64,000 bases of DNA, taken from NCBI GenBank assembly GCA_036504515.1, contig DASXVA010000001.1, positions 894,334 through 958,333 on the forward strand, read 5' to 3'. Below are positions 44,209 to 53,308 of this stretch, in pieces. The position numbers were made by a program, and so were the translations under genes. This DNA is from AWTP1-18 sp036504515 (GTDB lineage Bacteria > Pseudomonadota > Gammaproteobacteria > Burkholderiales > Rhodocyclaceae). Within the stretch, counting starts at the first letter, position 1; the number at the start of each line of letters is the position of its first letter. The notes under the pieces were generated by a model, which was not told the origin of the DNA, searched no databases, and worked only from the letters and a program-made list of their open reading frames with translations.

Positions 44209-45549
44209 ATGAAGTCCACTTTTTTGTCTCGCGCCCTCAGCCCTGCTGTGGGCCTCTTCGGTTTTGGTCTGCTCCTGGGCAGCGCCCAGGGGGCGGATCT
44301 GCTCTCTGTTTATCGTGATGCCCTGGGCTACGACGCCCAATACGCCTCAGCCAAAGCGGCTGCCGATGCCGGACGGGAAGCCCTGCCCCAGGGCCGGGCA
44401 GGCCTGCTGCCCAATATCAACCTGACGGGCAACAGTCAGAAAAATGATATCGACTATGTCCCCAAAGGGAGTTCGACGCGCAGCATGAACTACCGCAGCA
44501 GCGGCTGGACCGTGAGTCTGACTCAGCCTTTGTTCCGCTGGGACCGCTGGGCCAACTACAACCAGGCCGAAGCCAAGGTCGCAGTCAGTGAAGCCCAGTT
44601 CGGCCTGTCCAAGCAAGAGCTGATTGTTCGCGTTGCCCAGTCCTACTTCGATGTGCTGCAGGCGCGGGAAGCCCTGTCCGCATCCCAGGCCAATCGTGCG
44701 GCGATTGCCGAGCAACTGGAAGAAGCCAAGAAGGCTTTTGAAGTGGGCACCAAGACCGTGGTCGAAGTCCACGACGCCCAGGCCCGTTTCGATCTGGCCA
44801 CGGCCCAGGACATCGTTGCCGAAAACGATCTGGAAGTGAAACGCCAGCAACTGCGGCTGGTGGCGGGCAAGCCCTACGAACAACTGAAGGACCTGCGGAA
44901 TGGTGTCGCGCTGTTACGGCCTGAGCCGGATAACGGTGAGAAGTGGGTGGAAAGTGCCGAACAGGGTTATTTCGGCGTGATCGCTGCCCAGGCCCAGTAC
45001 GCTGTCGCCGAGCAGGAAGTGTCCAAGCAGCGGGCCGGTCACCTGCCAAGTCTCGACCTGGTTGCAAGTCGCGGCAAGGCCTCCCAGGACGGTGGCATCA
45101 CAACCCCGACGGGAGCTGACACCACGTCCACCGTGGTCGGTGTGCAATTGACCATCCCGATTTTTGCCGGCTTTGCTGTGAGCTCCGCCGTGGATCAGGC
45201 CATCGCCCTGAAGGAAAAGGCCAACGCCGATCTGGATTACGCCCGCCGCAGCGCCGCCTTGCTTGCCCGCCAATCCTATCTTGGCGTCAGTGCTGGTCTG
45301 GCCCAGGTCAAGGCTTTGGAAGCTGCCTTGATTTCATCCCAGTCGGCTTTGGAGTCCAACAAGCTTGGGTTCGAAGTGGGGGTCCGCACCAATATCGAAG
45401 TGCTGAATGCCCAGAGCCAGTACTACGACACCCGGCAGAAACTGAAGAAGGCCCGGCTCGATACCCTGGCGGCACTGCTCAAGCTCAAAGGCGCCGCCGG
45501 CACCCTGAGCGAAACCGACGTCGAAGCAATCAACGCGCTGCTGGACTGA
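44209..45549 (+). CDS. tolC: TolC-family outer-membrane channel protein
   Basis: 446 residues: signal peptide (ending near SAQGAD), then the two-fold TolC repeat of long helices: SLTQPLFRWDRWANYNQAEAKV and the matching LTIPIFAGFAVSSAVDQAIA in the second half. It forms a trimeric exit duct for type I secretion or RND pumps. The RND operon lies just upstream, making it a plausible partner. Its 3' end overlaps the convergent waaA by 20 bases. Confidence 0.93.
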   Translation: MKSTFLSRALSPAVGLFGFGLLLGSAQGADLLSVYRDALGYDAQYASAKAAADAGREALPQGRAGLLPNINLTGNSQKNDIDYVPKGSSTRSMNYRSSGWTVSLTQPLFRWDRWANYNQAEAKVAVSEAQFGLSKQELIVRVAQSYFDVLQAREALSASQANRAAIAEQLEEAKKAFEVGTKTVVEVHDAQARFDLATAQDIVAENDLEVKRQQLRLVAGKPYEQLKDLRNGVALLRPEPDNGEKWVESAEQGYFGVIAAQAQYAVAEQEVSKQRAGHLPSLDLVASRGKASQDGGITTPTGADTTSTVVGVQLTIPIFAGFAVSSAVDQAIALKEKANADLDYARRSAALLARQSYLGVSAGLAQVKALEAALISSQSALESNKLGFEVGVRTNIEVLNAQSQYYDTRQKLKKARLDTLAALLKLKGAAGTLSETDVEAINALLD

Positions 45550-46795
45550 GCGTCTTTTCTATCCAGGCCAGGGTGCGCTCCGTTGCGCCCCTGTGCTTGC
45601 CGGTAAAGGCCAGGCCGGCAATGCCCATGGCTTCCCGCACTGACGGGTTGTCCAGCAGCCCCAAGGCTGTGGTCACCAGAGCTTCCGCACTATCAATCTG
45701 AACTACCGCTTTGGCCGCCAGGGCGTTGCTGGCTGCTTCGGCAAAGTTGTAGGTGGACGGCCCGATCAGCACCGGTTTGCCCACAGCACAAGGTTCGATC
45801 AGGTTCTGGCTGCCAAAGTCCAGCAGGCTGCCACCGACAAAAGCCACATCGCACGCCGAGTAGTAGCCGAACATTTCCCCAAGACTGTCACCGATCCAGA
45901 CTTCCGTCGTGGCCGAAACCGGCTGCTCGTCGGAACGACGTTGCGTGACGTAGCCCTGTTCAACGGCCAGCGCCGCCACTTCGGCAAAGCGTTGGGGATG
46001 GCGGGGGACGATGAGCAGCAGGGCATTGCCCCGGGGGGCGGCTTTCCAGGCCGCAAGAATCAGACTTTCTTCCCCTTCCCGGGTACTGGCACAAAGGAAG
46101 ACCGGGCGGTCGCCAATGCGCTGGCGGAAGACTTCGCCAATAGCCAGTTGGGCGGGGGGGGGATCAATATCGAATTTGATGTTGCCCAACACCGCCACCT
46201 GTTTGGCGCCAAGTTGAGTCAATCGTTGAGCGTCACCCGGGGCCTGGGCGGCGACACCAGCCAGTTGGCTGAGGGCAACCCGGGTCAGGGCGGCCAGGCG
46301 GTCATAACGTTTGGCCGAGCGTTGGGACAGACGGGCATTGGCCAGCATCAATGGAATGTGGCGCTGGGCGCAGGCAGCAACAAGATTGGGCCATAACTCC
46401 GTTTCCATGATGATGCCGAAGACAGGCTGCCAGTGGTGCAGGAAGCGGTGCACGGCATTGGGATAGTCGTAGGCCAGATAGACCCGCTCCACCTTGTCAC
46501 CGAACAGGGTCGTGCTCGTTTCCCGCCCGGTGGGCGTCATATGGGTGAGCAGGATGTGGTGGTCGGGATAGCGCCCTTGCAGGGCAGTCACCAGGGGTTG
46601 GGCGGCCCGGGTTTCGCCGACGGAAACGGCGTGGATCCAGATGATGGGCTGAGTGTTCTTGCGGGCCGGATAAAAACCGAAACGTTCGCCCCAATGGTGG
46701 CGGTATTCCGGTTGCAGACGCGAACGCCAGAGCAGGTGCAGCAGCGCCCAGGGCAACAGCAGCCAGAGCAGCAGGGTGTAGAGCAGACGGGGCAT
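45530..46795 (-). CDS. waaA: 3-deoxy-D-manno-octulosonic acid transferase
   Basis: Adds Kdo to lipid A precursor at the inner membrane. 421 residues: N-terminal membrane anchor (LLYTLLLWLLLPWALLHLLW), GT-B fold with HAVSVGETRAAQPL and GGSLLDFGSQNLIEPCAVGKPVLIG split around the catalytic region. The open frame runs upstream into waaC; the family start is the ATG at 46793-46795, which overlaps the waaC stop by one base (TGATG), so they are coupled. Overlaps tolC at its 3' end. Confidence 0.94.
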   Translation of the reverse strand: MPRLLYTLLLWLLLPWALLHLLWRSRLQPEYRHHWGERFGFYPARKNTQPIIWIHAVSVGETRAAQPLVTALQGRYPDHHILLTHMTPTGRETSTTLFGDKVERVYLAYDYPNAVHRFLHHWQPVFGIIMETELWPNLVAACAQRHIPLMLANARLSQRSAKRYDRLAALTRVALSQLAGVAAQAPGDAQRLTQLGAKQVAVLGNIKFDIDPPPAQLAIGEVFRQRIGDRPVFLCASTREGEESLILAAWKAAPRGNALLLIVPRHPQRFAEVAALAVEQGYVTQRRSDEQPVSATTEVWIGDSLGEMFGYYSACDVAFVGGSLLDFGSQNLIEPCAVGKPVLIGPSTYNFAEAASNALAAKAVVQIDSAEALVTTALGLLDNPSVREAMGIAGLAFTGKHRGATERTLAWIEKTLSPAAR

Positions 46796-47784
46796 CAGGG
46801 ACGGGACGAAAGAGATGGAAGAGCGGACAAGGTTTGCAGCACCTTGTCCACGGCAGGCACTTGGCCGATGCCGCCCAGATTGACGGCAAGGTCGCCGGCA
46901 TGAACCCCGGTGAGGCCGGGGTTGGAGCCGGTGAACAGGGCCACGGTGGGGCGGTGCAGGGCAGCGGCAAGATGGGTGAGGCCCGTGTCGAGGCCAATGA
47001 CTTTGCTCGCGCCGGCAAACAGCCGGGCCAAGTCCTTCAAGCCGAGGGACGGTGCACATACCGCTGAGGGAATTTGAGCGGCAAGCCGGGCGGCTCGCTC
47101 CCGTTCGAGGGGATTACCTGCCGGCAGTACGCAGGGCAATCCTTGGGCATGAAGGGCTTTGCCCAGGCTGACCCAGTGGGCCTCGGGCCAGAGTTTGTCG
47201 TCCCGGGATGTGGCAGTCAGCAGCACGCCGTAGCCACCTTGAGGCAACCAGTTTTCCTGCAAGCCATCGGCCTGGATGCCGTAGTCCAAAGGCAGGTTTG
47301 GCAGGGTATCGCTATAGCCCAGGGCCGCCGCGACCAGTTCCCGGTTGCGTTCCACCGCATGGTGACTGCGATCAATGGGGAAGCTCTTGTCGTAAAAGCT
47401 TGCTGCCAGGGGTTCCCGGGCGGAGTCTTTACTGTGGCCATAACGCAGGCCATGTAAGGACAGGCGGGCCGTGCGGGTGATCAGGGCGCTCTTGACCAGG
47501 CCCTGGGTATCCACGACAACGTCGTAATCTACCGCTTGCAGGGTGTGGCGAAAGGCGGACATTTCCTGCCAGGTATCGCGGCTGAGCAAAGCCTTGCGCC
47601 AGCGCCGCACCGCGACAGGAGTAACGCGCCCGACTGCCGGATGCAGATGGGGCAGGTCGGTGAAGTTCTCTTCCACCACCCAGTCAATCCGGGCCTCGGG
47701 GAACTGGCGCTGCAAGTCGCTGACGACGGGCAGGTTGTGAATGACATCGCCGAGGGAAGACGTTTTGACGAGGAGAATGCGCAT
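46795..47784 (-). CDS. waaC: LPS heptosyltransferase I
   Basis: Transfers the first heptose to Kdo of the LPS inner core. 329 residues, GT9 family: starts MRILLVKTSSLGDVIHNLP and contains VDTQGLVKSALI, a WPEAHW segment and GLDTGLTHLAAALHRPTVALF, all diagnostic. I use the ATG at 47782-47784, where homology begins (AGGAG just upstream), rather than the upstream start at 47832. Coupled to waaA. Confidence 0.95.
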   Translation of the reverse strand: MRILLVKTSSLGDVIHNLPVVSDLQRQFPEARIDWVVEENFTDLPHLHPAVGRVTPVAVRRWRKALLSRDTWQEMSAFRHTLQAVDYDVVVDTQGLVKSALITRTARLSLHGLRYGHSKDSAREPLAASFYDKSFPIDRSHHAVERNRELVAAALGYSDTLPNLPLDYGIQADGLQENWLPQGGYGVLLTATSRDDKLWPEAHWVSLGKALHAQGLPCVLPAGNPLERERAARLAAQIPSAVCAPSLGLKDLARLFAGASKVIGLDTGLTHLAAALHRPTVALFTGSNPGLTGVHAGDLAVNLGGIGQVPAVDKVLQTLSALPSLSSRP

Positions 47785-47846
47785 GGATAACCGGGTGAGC
47801 AGATGCTGTCCGGTAGAATCGGAAAGAGCCAAATTATAGCCAAGCC

Positions 47847-48614
47847 ATGACCTCAGGCCCCTACGCCCTCTCTGCTGTATTAATCACCAAGAATGCCGCC
47901 TCGGCCCTGGAAGAATGCCTGCGCAGCGTTTCCTTTTGCAATGACATCGTTGTGGTGGACTCCGGTAGCCAGGATGGCACGGTGGAACTGGCACAACGAT
48001 ACGGTGCCCGGGTGATCGAATCTGCATGGTTGGGCTTCGGCCCGCAAAAACAGTTTGCGGTGGAACAGGCCCGCAACGACTGGGTGCTCTGCATTGATGC
48101 CGACGAGCGGGTTAGCCCGGCCTTGCAAAGCTCCATTGTTGCCGCTTTGGAAAAGCCGATGGCAACGGCCTATCGCTTTCCCCGCTGCAACCGCTTCCTT
48201 GGCCGCTATTTGCGCCATGGCGAAGGCTATCCCGACTGGAGCCTGCGCCTGTTCCATCGCGGCCATGGCCGCTGGTCCGACGATGCCGTCCATGAAAAAG
48301 TGCTTTGCGATGGTGAGATAGGTGTGCTGGCCGGTGACCTGCTGCACGACTCAGCCGAAAGCCTCGATAGTTATCTGACCAAGCAGAATCGCTACACCTC
48401 CCTGGCGGCGGACGAGACCCTGGCCCGAGGCAAGCGGGCATCAGTGGCGAAGATGCTGCTGTCGCCCCTGTTCCGCTTCATCAAGTTCTATCTGCTGCGC
48501 CGGGGCTTTCTCGATGGTGCTCCAGGTTTGGTGCATATCCTCATCGGCTGCCAGAACAGCTTTACCAAGTACGCCAAAATGCTGGAACGGCAGGCTTCGA
48601 CAAAAGGCCAATGA
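47847..48614 (+). CDS. Family 2 glycosyltransferase, LPS core type
   Basis: 255 residues, GT-A fold: SAVLITKNAASALEECL, VVVDSGSQDGTVELA and the DXD-like CIDADERVSP. It resembles WaaE/KdtX beta-glucosyltransferases that act on the LPS inner core. It is divergent from waaC across 62 bp, consistent with a core-assembly cluster. A hydrophobic region near the C-terminus (FRFIKFYLLRRGFLDG) suggests membrane association. Acceptor sugar not determined. Confidence 0.87.
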   Translation: MTSGPYALSAVLITKNAASALEECLRSVSFCNDIVVVDSGSQDGTVELAQRYGARVIESAWLGFGPQKQFAVEQARNDWVLCIDADERVSPALQSSIVAALEKPMATAYRFPRCNRFLGRYLRHGEGYPDWSLRLFHRGHGRWSDDAVHEKVLCDGEIGVLAGDLLHDSAESLDSYLTKQNRYTSLAADETLARGKRASVAKMLLSPLFRFIKFYLLRRGFLDGAPGLVHILIGCQNSFTKYAKMLERQASTKGQ

Positions 48615-48649
48615 GGCAGATCATGGGGGTGGCGTGCGAATCGACAAAC

Positions 48650-48743
48650 AGACCCCTGCTGTATATTCCGACGGTATTCCCGCAGAAAAGTCGGCCTGAA
48701 GGCCACTACCGAAAACGGTTTGCGGGTCTTTGGAGATAGTGGC
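48650..48743 (+). ncRNA. Structured leader upstream of the HDOD gene
   Basis: Several complementary segments: AGACCC (48650-48655) with GGGTCT (48724-48729); CCGAC (48668-48672) with GTCGG (48690-48694); GGCC-TGAA-GGCC (48693-48704); ACCG-AAAA-CGGT (48708-48719); and GCCACTA (48702-48708) with TAGTGGC (48737-48743). The last pair and the first are mutually exclusive or a pseudoknot. It ends 20 bases before the HDOD ATG. It does not match any riboswitch class I can recall. Evidence is base pairing only. Confidence 0.35.
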
Positions 48744-48762
48744 TGAGCCACGATGAGGAACT

Positions 48763-49599
48763 ATGGACAAGCGTGAAGCCTTTACCTTGATGGCCGCAGA
48801 TGTAGCGAAAGGCGAGTTGTCCTTTCCTACCAGCGCCCGGGTTGCCATGAAAGTCCGGCAGGCCCTCGACGATCCTGATTGCCATATTGAAACCGCCGCC
48901 AAGCTGGTCCAGGCCGAACCGCTGCTCGCAGCGCGGGTCGTCGCCATTGCCAACTCCATCGCCTTTAACCCCGCCGGTCGTGAAATCACGGAAGTGAAAA
49001 CCTCGGTAACCCGTCTCGGCTTTGGTACCGTGCGTTCCCTGGCAACGGCTCTGGTTACCCGGCAACTGGCAGGACAGCCGACGGGGAGCGAACAGGATCT
49101 GGCGGCCCAGTTGTGGGAGCACACCGCCCACGTCGCCTCCCTGGCCCATGTGATTGCCAAGCGGGTCACCCACATCGATCCCGAAACCGCCATGTTTGCC
49201 GGCATCGTCCATGAGGTTGGCGGTTTCTATCTGCTGTCCCGGGCCAAGGATTTCCCCGGTTTGCTGGATGGCGATTTCAGCGAATGGATCGACGGTGGCG
49301 AGGCAGAAGTCGGCCGCGCCGTACTCAAAGTACTCGAAGTGCCGGAGCAGGTGCGGGAAGCCATCGAAGCCTATTGGGACGGTTTCCTCGGCATTCCACC
49401 CAATACCCTTGCCGATACCCTGCTGCTGGCGGAAGAACTGGTGCAAATCCCGTCGCCCCTGCACCAGCTTGCCGACGTGGCACCGGCCGCAGGTAGTACC
49501 TCCAGCATCGACATGGTGGTGGGGGAAGAAACCCTGAGTCGTATTCTTGAAGAGTCCGCCGAAGAAGTGGCGTCCCTGACGGGGGCTTTGAAGTTCTAA
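48763..49599 (+). CDS. HDOD domain signalling protein
   Basis: 278 residues. The HDOD domain (about 15-210) is an HD-like fold without the metal-binding residues: VQAEPLLAARVVAIANSIAFN, VTRLGFGTVRSLATALV, and HEVGGFYLL in place of an active HD site. HDOD proteins act as adapters in motility, biofilm and cyclic di-GMP networks. It has no attached signalling domain here. ATG at 48763 with GAGGAA upstream. Confidence 0.88.
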   Translation: MDKREAFTLMAADVAKGELSFPTSARVAMKVRQALDDPDCHIETAAKLVQAEPLLAARVVAIANSIAFNPAGREITEVKTSVTRLGFGTVRSLATALVTRQLAGQPTGSEQDLAAQLWEHTAHVASLAHVIAKRVTHIDPETAMFAGIVHEVGGFYLLSRAKDFPGLLDGDFSEWIDGGEAEVGRAVLKVLEVPEQVREAIEAYWDGFLGIPPNTLADTLLLAEELVQIPSPLHQLADVAPAAGSTSSIDMVVGEETLSRILEESAEEVASLTGALKF

Positions 49600-49640
49600 A
49601 GACAGTAGCGGTGGCGGGCATCAAATCCCGGTAGCTATCG

Positions 49641-51644
49641 TCACAGTTCCAGCGGATCGATATCCAGGTGCCAGCGCAGGTCTCGTGGCGCTTTGAGGCT
49701 GTAGAGCTGTTCACTCCACTGGGTCAAAAAGGCTTGCAGTGCAGGACGACTGGGGGATTCCGCCAGTAGTTGCGCCCGTTCCAGACTCATCAAACGCACC
49801 ATGCGCATCGGCACCGGATCGTAAAGGCTGACGTTGGCGGGTGCCAAGGGCTCGGCCAGTTGGCGCGCTTCGGCGAGGAAGGCCAGGGATTGCTCCACGG
49901 TTTTCGCTTCGGCTCGCAGCAGAGCCTGGTGGGCGAAGGGCGGGAAGCCTGCTTCTTCCCGTTCCACCAATTGCGATTTGGCGAAGCGGGGATAGTCGTG
50001 GTCGGCTAGTGCCCGGTACAACTCATGATCCGGGTATTCGGTTTGAATCAGCACCTCGCCCGGCAGATCGGCGCGGCCGCTACGGCCGCCGACCTGCATC
50101 AACTGGGCGAAGAGCCGTTCCGGCGCGCGGAAGTCGGCGGCGAACAGGGCCGCATCGGCACCGACAGCGCCCACCAGGGTGAGCTTGGGAAAGTCGTGGC
50201 CCTTGGCCAGCATCTGGGTGCCGATCAGCACATCTACTTCGCCGCCGTGAATCCGCGCCAGCAGGTCCTGCCATTTCTTCGGGCTGTTGGCCGAGTCCCG
50301 GTCGATGCGCAGTACCCGGGCTTCGGGGAAGAGTAGTTGCAGCGCCTCTTCCAGGCGCTGGGTGCCGCGACCGAAGGGCTGGATGTCCAGATTGCCGCAA
50401 TCGGGGCAGGCCTTGGGAATGCCGGTTTCCAGGCCGCAGTGGTGGCAGCGCAGGCGTTTGTCCGCCAGATGCACCACCATATTGGCGGCGCAGCGGCGGC
50501 AGCGGGAAATCCAGCCACAGGCAGCGCAGGCCAGCACCGGGGCGTAACCGCGGCGGTTGAGAAAGACCAGGCTTTGCTCGTTTTTTTGTAGCCGTTGCTC
50601 TATGGCGGCCAGCAGTTCCGAACTCATCCCGTCCTGAAGTTTCTGCCGCCGGGTGTCGATCACCCGCACGGTGGGCATGGCTTCCGCCACGGCGCGCTGG
50701 GCCAGCAGCAGGTAGCTGTGGCGGCCAGTGATGGCGTGGTGATAGGTTTCCAAAGAAGGAGTGGCAGAGCCGAGAACGATGGGCACATCCCGCTGCTTGG
50801 CGCGGTAGATCGCCACGTCCCGGGCGGAGTAGCGCAGGCCGTCCTGCTGTTTGAAGGAAGCGTCGTGTTCCTCGTCCACTACGATCAGGCCGAGGCGGGG
50901 CAGCGGTATGAAGACGGAAAGCCGGGTGCCGAGCACAATGTCGGCGCGGCCCTCAAGGGCATCGAGGAAACCCCTGCCCCGGGCGGCATCGGCCACGCCA
51001 CTGTGGGCGGAGACGATGCGGGCGTTGGGGAAGCGGGCTGCCACCCGGCCCTGCAACTGGGGGGTCAGGGCAATTTCCGGCACCAGCATCAGGGCCTGTT
51101 TGCCCGCTGCCAGCACTTCTTCGATGGCGTGGAGATAGACCTCGGTCTTGCCGCTGCCGGTAACGCCATGCAGCAGCAGGGTTTCAAACCCTTGGGCCTT
51201 GACGATGGCGGCAACGGCCTTCAGTTGTTCGTCGGTCAGTTGCGGCTTGGGCGGCGCCGGAATTTCCTTGGAGGGCTTGTCCTTGAGGGGGCGGGGCAGC
51301 TTGCCCTTGCGCAGCATGGGCGGCAGGGCAAAGTTCATCACTTCGCCGAGGGGGTGCTGGTAATAGCGGGCGCAAAACTCGGTGAGGGCGATCCAGTCCT
51401 TGGGCAGGGGTGGCATGTCCCGCAGGATTTCCACGGCAGCCTTGAGCTTGTCGGCAGGCTGATCGCTTTCGGTCAGGACGCCGAGAATGACGCCGATTTT
51501 TTCGGTACGACCAAAAGGCACCCTTACCCGCAGGCCAATTTCATCGCCCAAAAGACCTTCCGCCCGGTAATCGAAGAGGCGGGGCAGGGGAATGTCGAGG
51601 GCAACGCGGACAATGGTTAAGGGGGATGAAGGGCTTGCAGTCAC
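49641..51644 (-). CDS. priA: Primosomal protein N' (replication restart helicase PriA)
   Basis: DNA helicase that restarts stalled replication forks. 667 residues from the GTG at 51642-51644: N-terminal 3'BD domain, ATPase core with Walker A LLHGVTGSGKTEVY and VVDEEHD, a zinc-binding module with eight cysteines (CAACGWISRCRRC … CHHCGLETG … CPDCG) and the C-terminal domain. The frame is open up to a GTG at 51710; the 22 extra residues are not PriA-like and no strong ribosome site favours either. Upstream is an AT-rich, 275–340 bp gap with two DnaA boxes. Confidence 0.93.
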   Translation of the reverse strand: MTASPSSPLTIVRVALDIPLPRLFDYRAEGLLGDEIGLRVRVPFGRTEKIGVILGVLTESDQPADKLKAAVEILRDMPPLPKDWIALTEFCARYYQHPLGEVMNFALPPMLRKGKLPRPLKDKPSKEIPAPPKPQLTDEQLKAVAAIVKAQGFETLLLHGVTGSGKTEVYLHAIEEVLAAGKQALMLVPEIALTPQLQGRVAARFPNARIVSAHSGVADAARGRGFLDALEGRADIVLGTRLSVFIPLPRLGLIVVDEEHDASFKQQDGLRYSARDVAIYRAKQRDVPIVLGSATPSLETYHHAITGRHSYLLLAQRAVAEAMPTVRVIDTRRQKLQDGMSSELLAAIEQRLQKNEQSLVFLNRRGYAPVLACAACGWISRCRRCAANMVVHLADKRLRCHHCGLETGIPKACPDCGNLDIQPFGRGTQRLEEALQLLFPEARVLRIDRDSANSPKKWQDLLARIHGGEVDVLIGTQMLAKGHDFPKLTLVGAVGADAALFAADFRAPERLFAQLMQVGGRSGRADLPGEVLIQTEYPDHELYRALADHDYPRFAKSQLVEREEAGFPPFAHQALLRAEAKTVEQSLAFLAEARQLAEPLAPANVSLYDPVPMRMVRLMSLERAQLLAESPSRPALQAFLTQWSEQLYSLKAPRDLRWHLDIDPLEL

Positions 51645-51984
51645 TAACTCGACTTCACTTTGTCTTTTGATGCTAACTCCCTGCTGGGAAAGGACTTCTA
51701 AGTTGCTCACAAAATCTGTGGATAACTTTGTGAGTTATGTCCATCAAGCGTTGCTAAGTGTCGGTGGCACAAGGCGATTTCCTAAAGTGCGCAACAAAGT
51801 GGCAACATTTAAATCATTTAAAATCAATTGGTTATGTTGATCAAGGGGCTGGTGCGGCCTTCAAGCAGGTGTTGGCAAGGAGGGCCCCATTTCTGTGCAT
51901 AAGTCAATTCATTTGTGATCTTAATTCATCCCCCTCAACCGTGAGGCAGAGGGGGCTTGTCAAGAGGTTTGTCACAGAATTTTC
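51645..51984. promoter_or_regulatory. AT-rich priA upstream region with two DnaA boxes
   Basis: About 340 bp without a gene. It contains TGTGGATAA (51717-51725), a perfect DnaA box on the minus strand (TTATCCACA), and TGTGCATAA (51894-51902), which also fits TTATNCACA, in the same orientation. The DNA is AT-rich compared with the flanks. dnaA, dnaN, parAB and other origin markers are not near, so a regulatory or titration role at priA is more likely than an origin. Confidence 0.6.
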
Positions 51985-53049
51985 TTAATTTTTCCGGCTG
52001 TGCTTATGTACGGTTTCCACTAATACCGAGACGTTTTCGGGAGGAGTGAACTGATTGATGCCGTGGCCCAGATTGAAGACATGGCCGCCATTGGAGCTGT
52101 CACCGAAGCTGTCCAGTACGCGTTTGGCTTCCGCTTCAACGGCTTCCGGGGTGCCGAACAGACTGAAGGGGTCCATGTTGCCTTGCAGCGCAACCTTGTC
52201 GCCCACCCGGCGGCGGGCCGAGGCAATGTCCGTGGTCCAGTCCAGACCGACTGCATCGCAACCGATGGCGGCGATGTCTTCCAGCCACTGACCGCCACCC
52301 TTGGTGAAGACGATGCTGGGAATCCGCTCGCCGTTCCAGGTCTTGTGCAGGCCGGCCACGATCTTTTGCATGTAGCGCAGGGAGAATTCCTTGTAAGCCG
52401 CGTGGGACAGGGCGCCGCCCCAGGTATCGAAGATTTGCACGGCCTGGGCACCGGATTCGATCTGGGCATTCAGGTAGGTGGTGACGGCCGTGGCGGTCAC
52501 ATCCAGGATGTGATGCAGCAGGTCGGGCCGGCTGTAGAGCATGGTCTTGACGGTGCGGAAGTCGCTGGAACCGCCGCCTTCCACCATATAGCAGGCGAGA
52601 GTGAAGGGGCTGCCGGAGAAACCAATCAGGGGCACGCTGTTATCCAGGGCACGGCGGATTTCGACGACGGCGTCCATCACATAGCGCAGGTGCACGTTGG
52701 GATCGGGAGCCTGCAGGTCGCGAATGGCCCACTCTTCCCGCAGGGGGCGCTCGAACTTGGGGCCTTCGCCTTCGGCAAAGTAGAGACCGAGGCCCATGGC
52801 ATCAGGCACGGTGAGGATGTCGGAGAACAGGATGGCCGCATCCAGGTTGTAGCGGGTCAGGGGCTGCAGGGTGACTTCGCAGGCCAGGGCCGGGTTCTTG
52901 CACAAATCGAGGAAGCTGCCGGCGCGCTTGCGGGTTTCGCAGTACTCGGGCAGATAACGGCCGGCCTGACGCATCAGCCAGAGGGGCGTGTAGTCAACGG
53001 GTTCCCGTAGCAGGGCGCGGAGGAAGGTGTCGTTCTTGGGGCGTGCCAT
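51985..53049 (-). CDS. hemE: Uroporphyrinogen III decarboxylase
   Basis: Converts uroporphyrinogen III to coproporphyrinogen III in haem synthesis. 354 residues with PLWLMRQAGRYLPEYCE (substrate-binding arginines), LFSDILTVPDAMGLGL, GFSGSPFTLACYMVEGGGS split across that region, and FTKGGGQWLEDIAAIG. ATG start. It reads toward priA on the same strand. Confidence 0.97.
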   Translation of the reverse strand: MARPKNDTFLRALLREPVDYTPLWLMRQAGRYLPEYCETRKRAGSFLDLCKNPALACEVTLQPLTRYNLDAAILFSDILTVPDAMGLGLYFAEGEGPKFERPLREEWAIRDLQAPDPNVHLRYVMDAVVEIRRALDNSVPLIGFSGSPFTLACYMVEGGGSSDFRTVKTMLYSRPDLLHHILDVTATAVTTYLNAQIESGAQAVQIFDTWGGALSHAAYKEFSLRYMQKIVAGLHKTWNGERIPSIVFTKGGGQWLEDIAAIGCDAVGLDWTTDIASARRRVGDKVALQGNMDPFSLFGTPEAVEAEAKRVLDSFGDSSNGGHVFNLGHGINQFTPPENVSVLVETVHKHSRKN

Positions 53050-53308
53050 GGCGAGTACCGGATGAAATCAAAGGCCCGGATTCTACCCCGGCCCCTTCTT
53101 TCCCGACCGGGGCGGCGCAAGGGCGATGGTGTCCGCACCGAATGCTCCGTCCCCATTCTTGCGCAGGTCCGGTGCAGGCGGTGCCTCCGCCTTGATGATC
53201 ACGGGCGGGTAGGCGTGTATCCGGGCGTACAGATGAAGCATGGGTTCGCTGCTAGTTTGATAAGAGAAGTCCGGGCAATGGTCCGGTTTAGCAAGCGAGG
53301 AGACAACA

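Noticed and set aside
48650..48743. Cyclic di-GMP (GEMM) riboswitch before the HDOD gene
   Set aside because: The conserved GEMM-I core segments are not found, so only an unclassified structured leader is proposed.
51645..51984. Replication origin
   Set aside because: Two DnaA boxes and AT-rich DNA, but no dnaA/dnaN/gidA/parAB neighbours, no cluster of boxes, and no AT-rich 13-mer repeats recognised.
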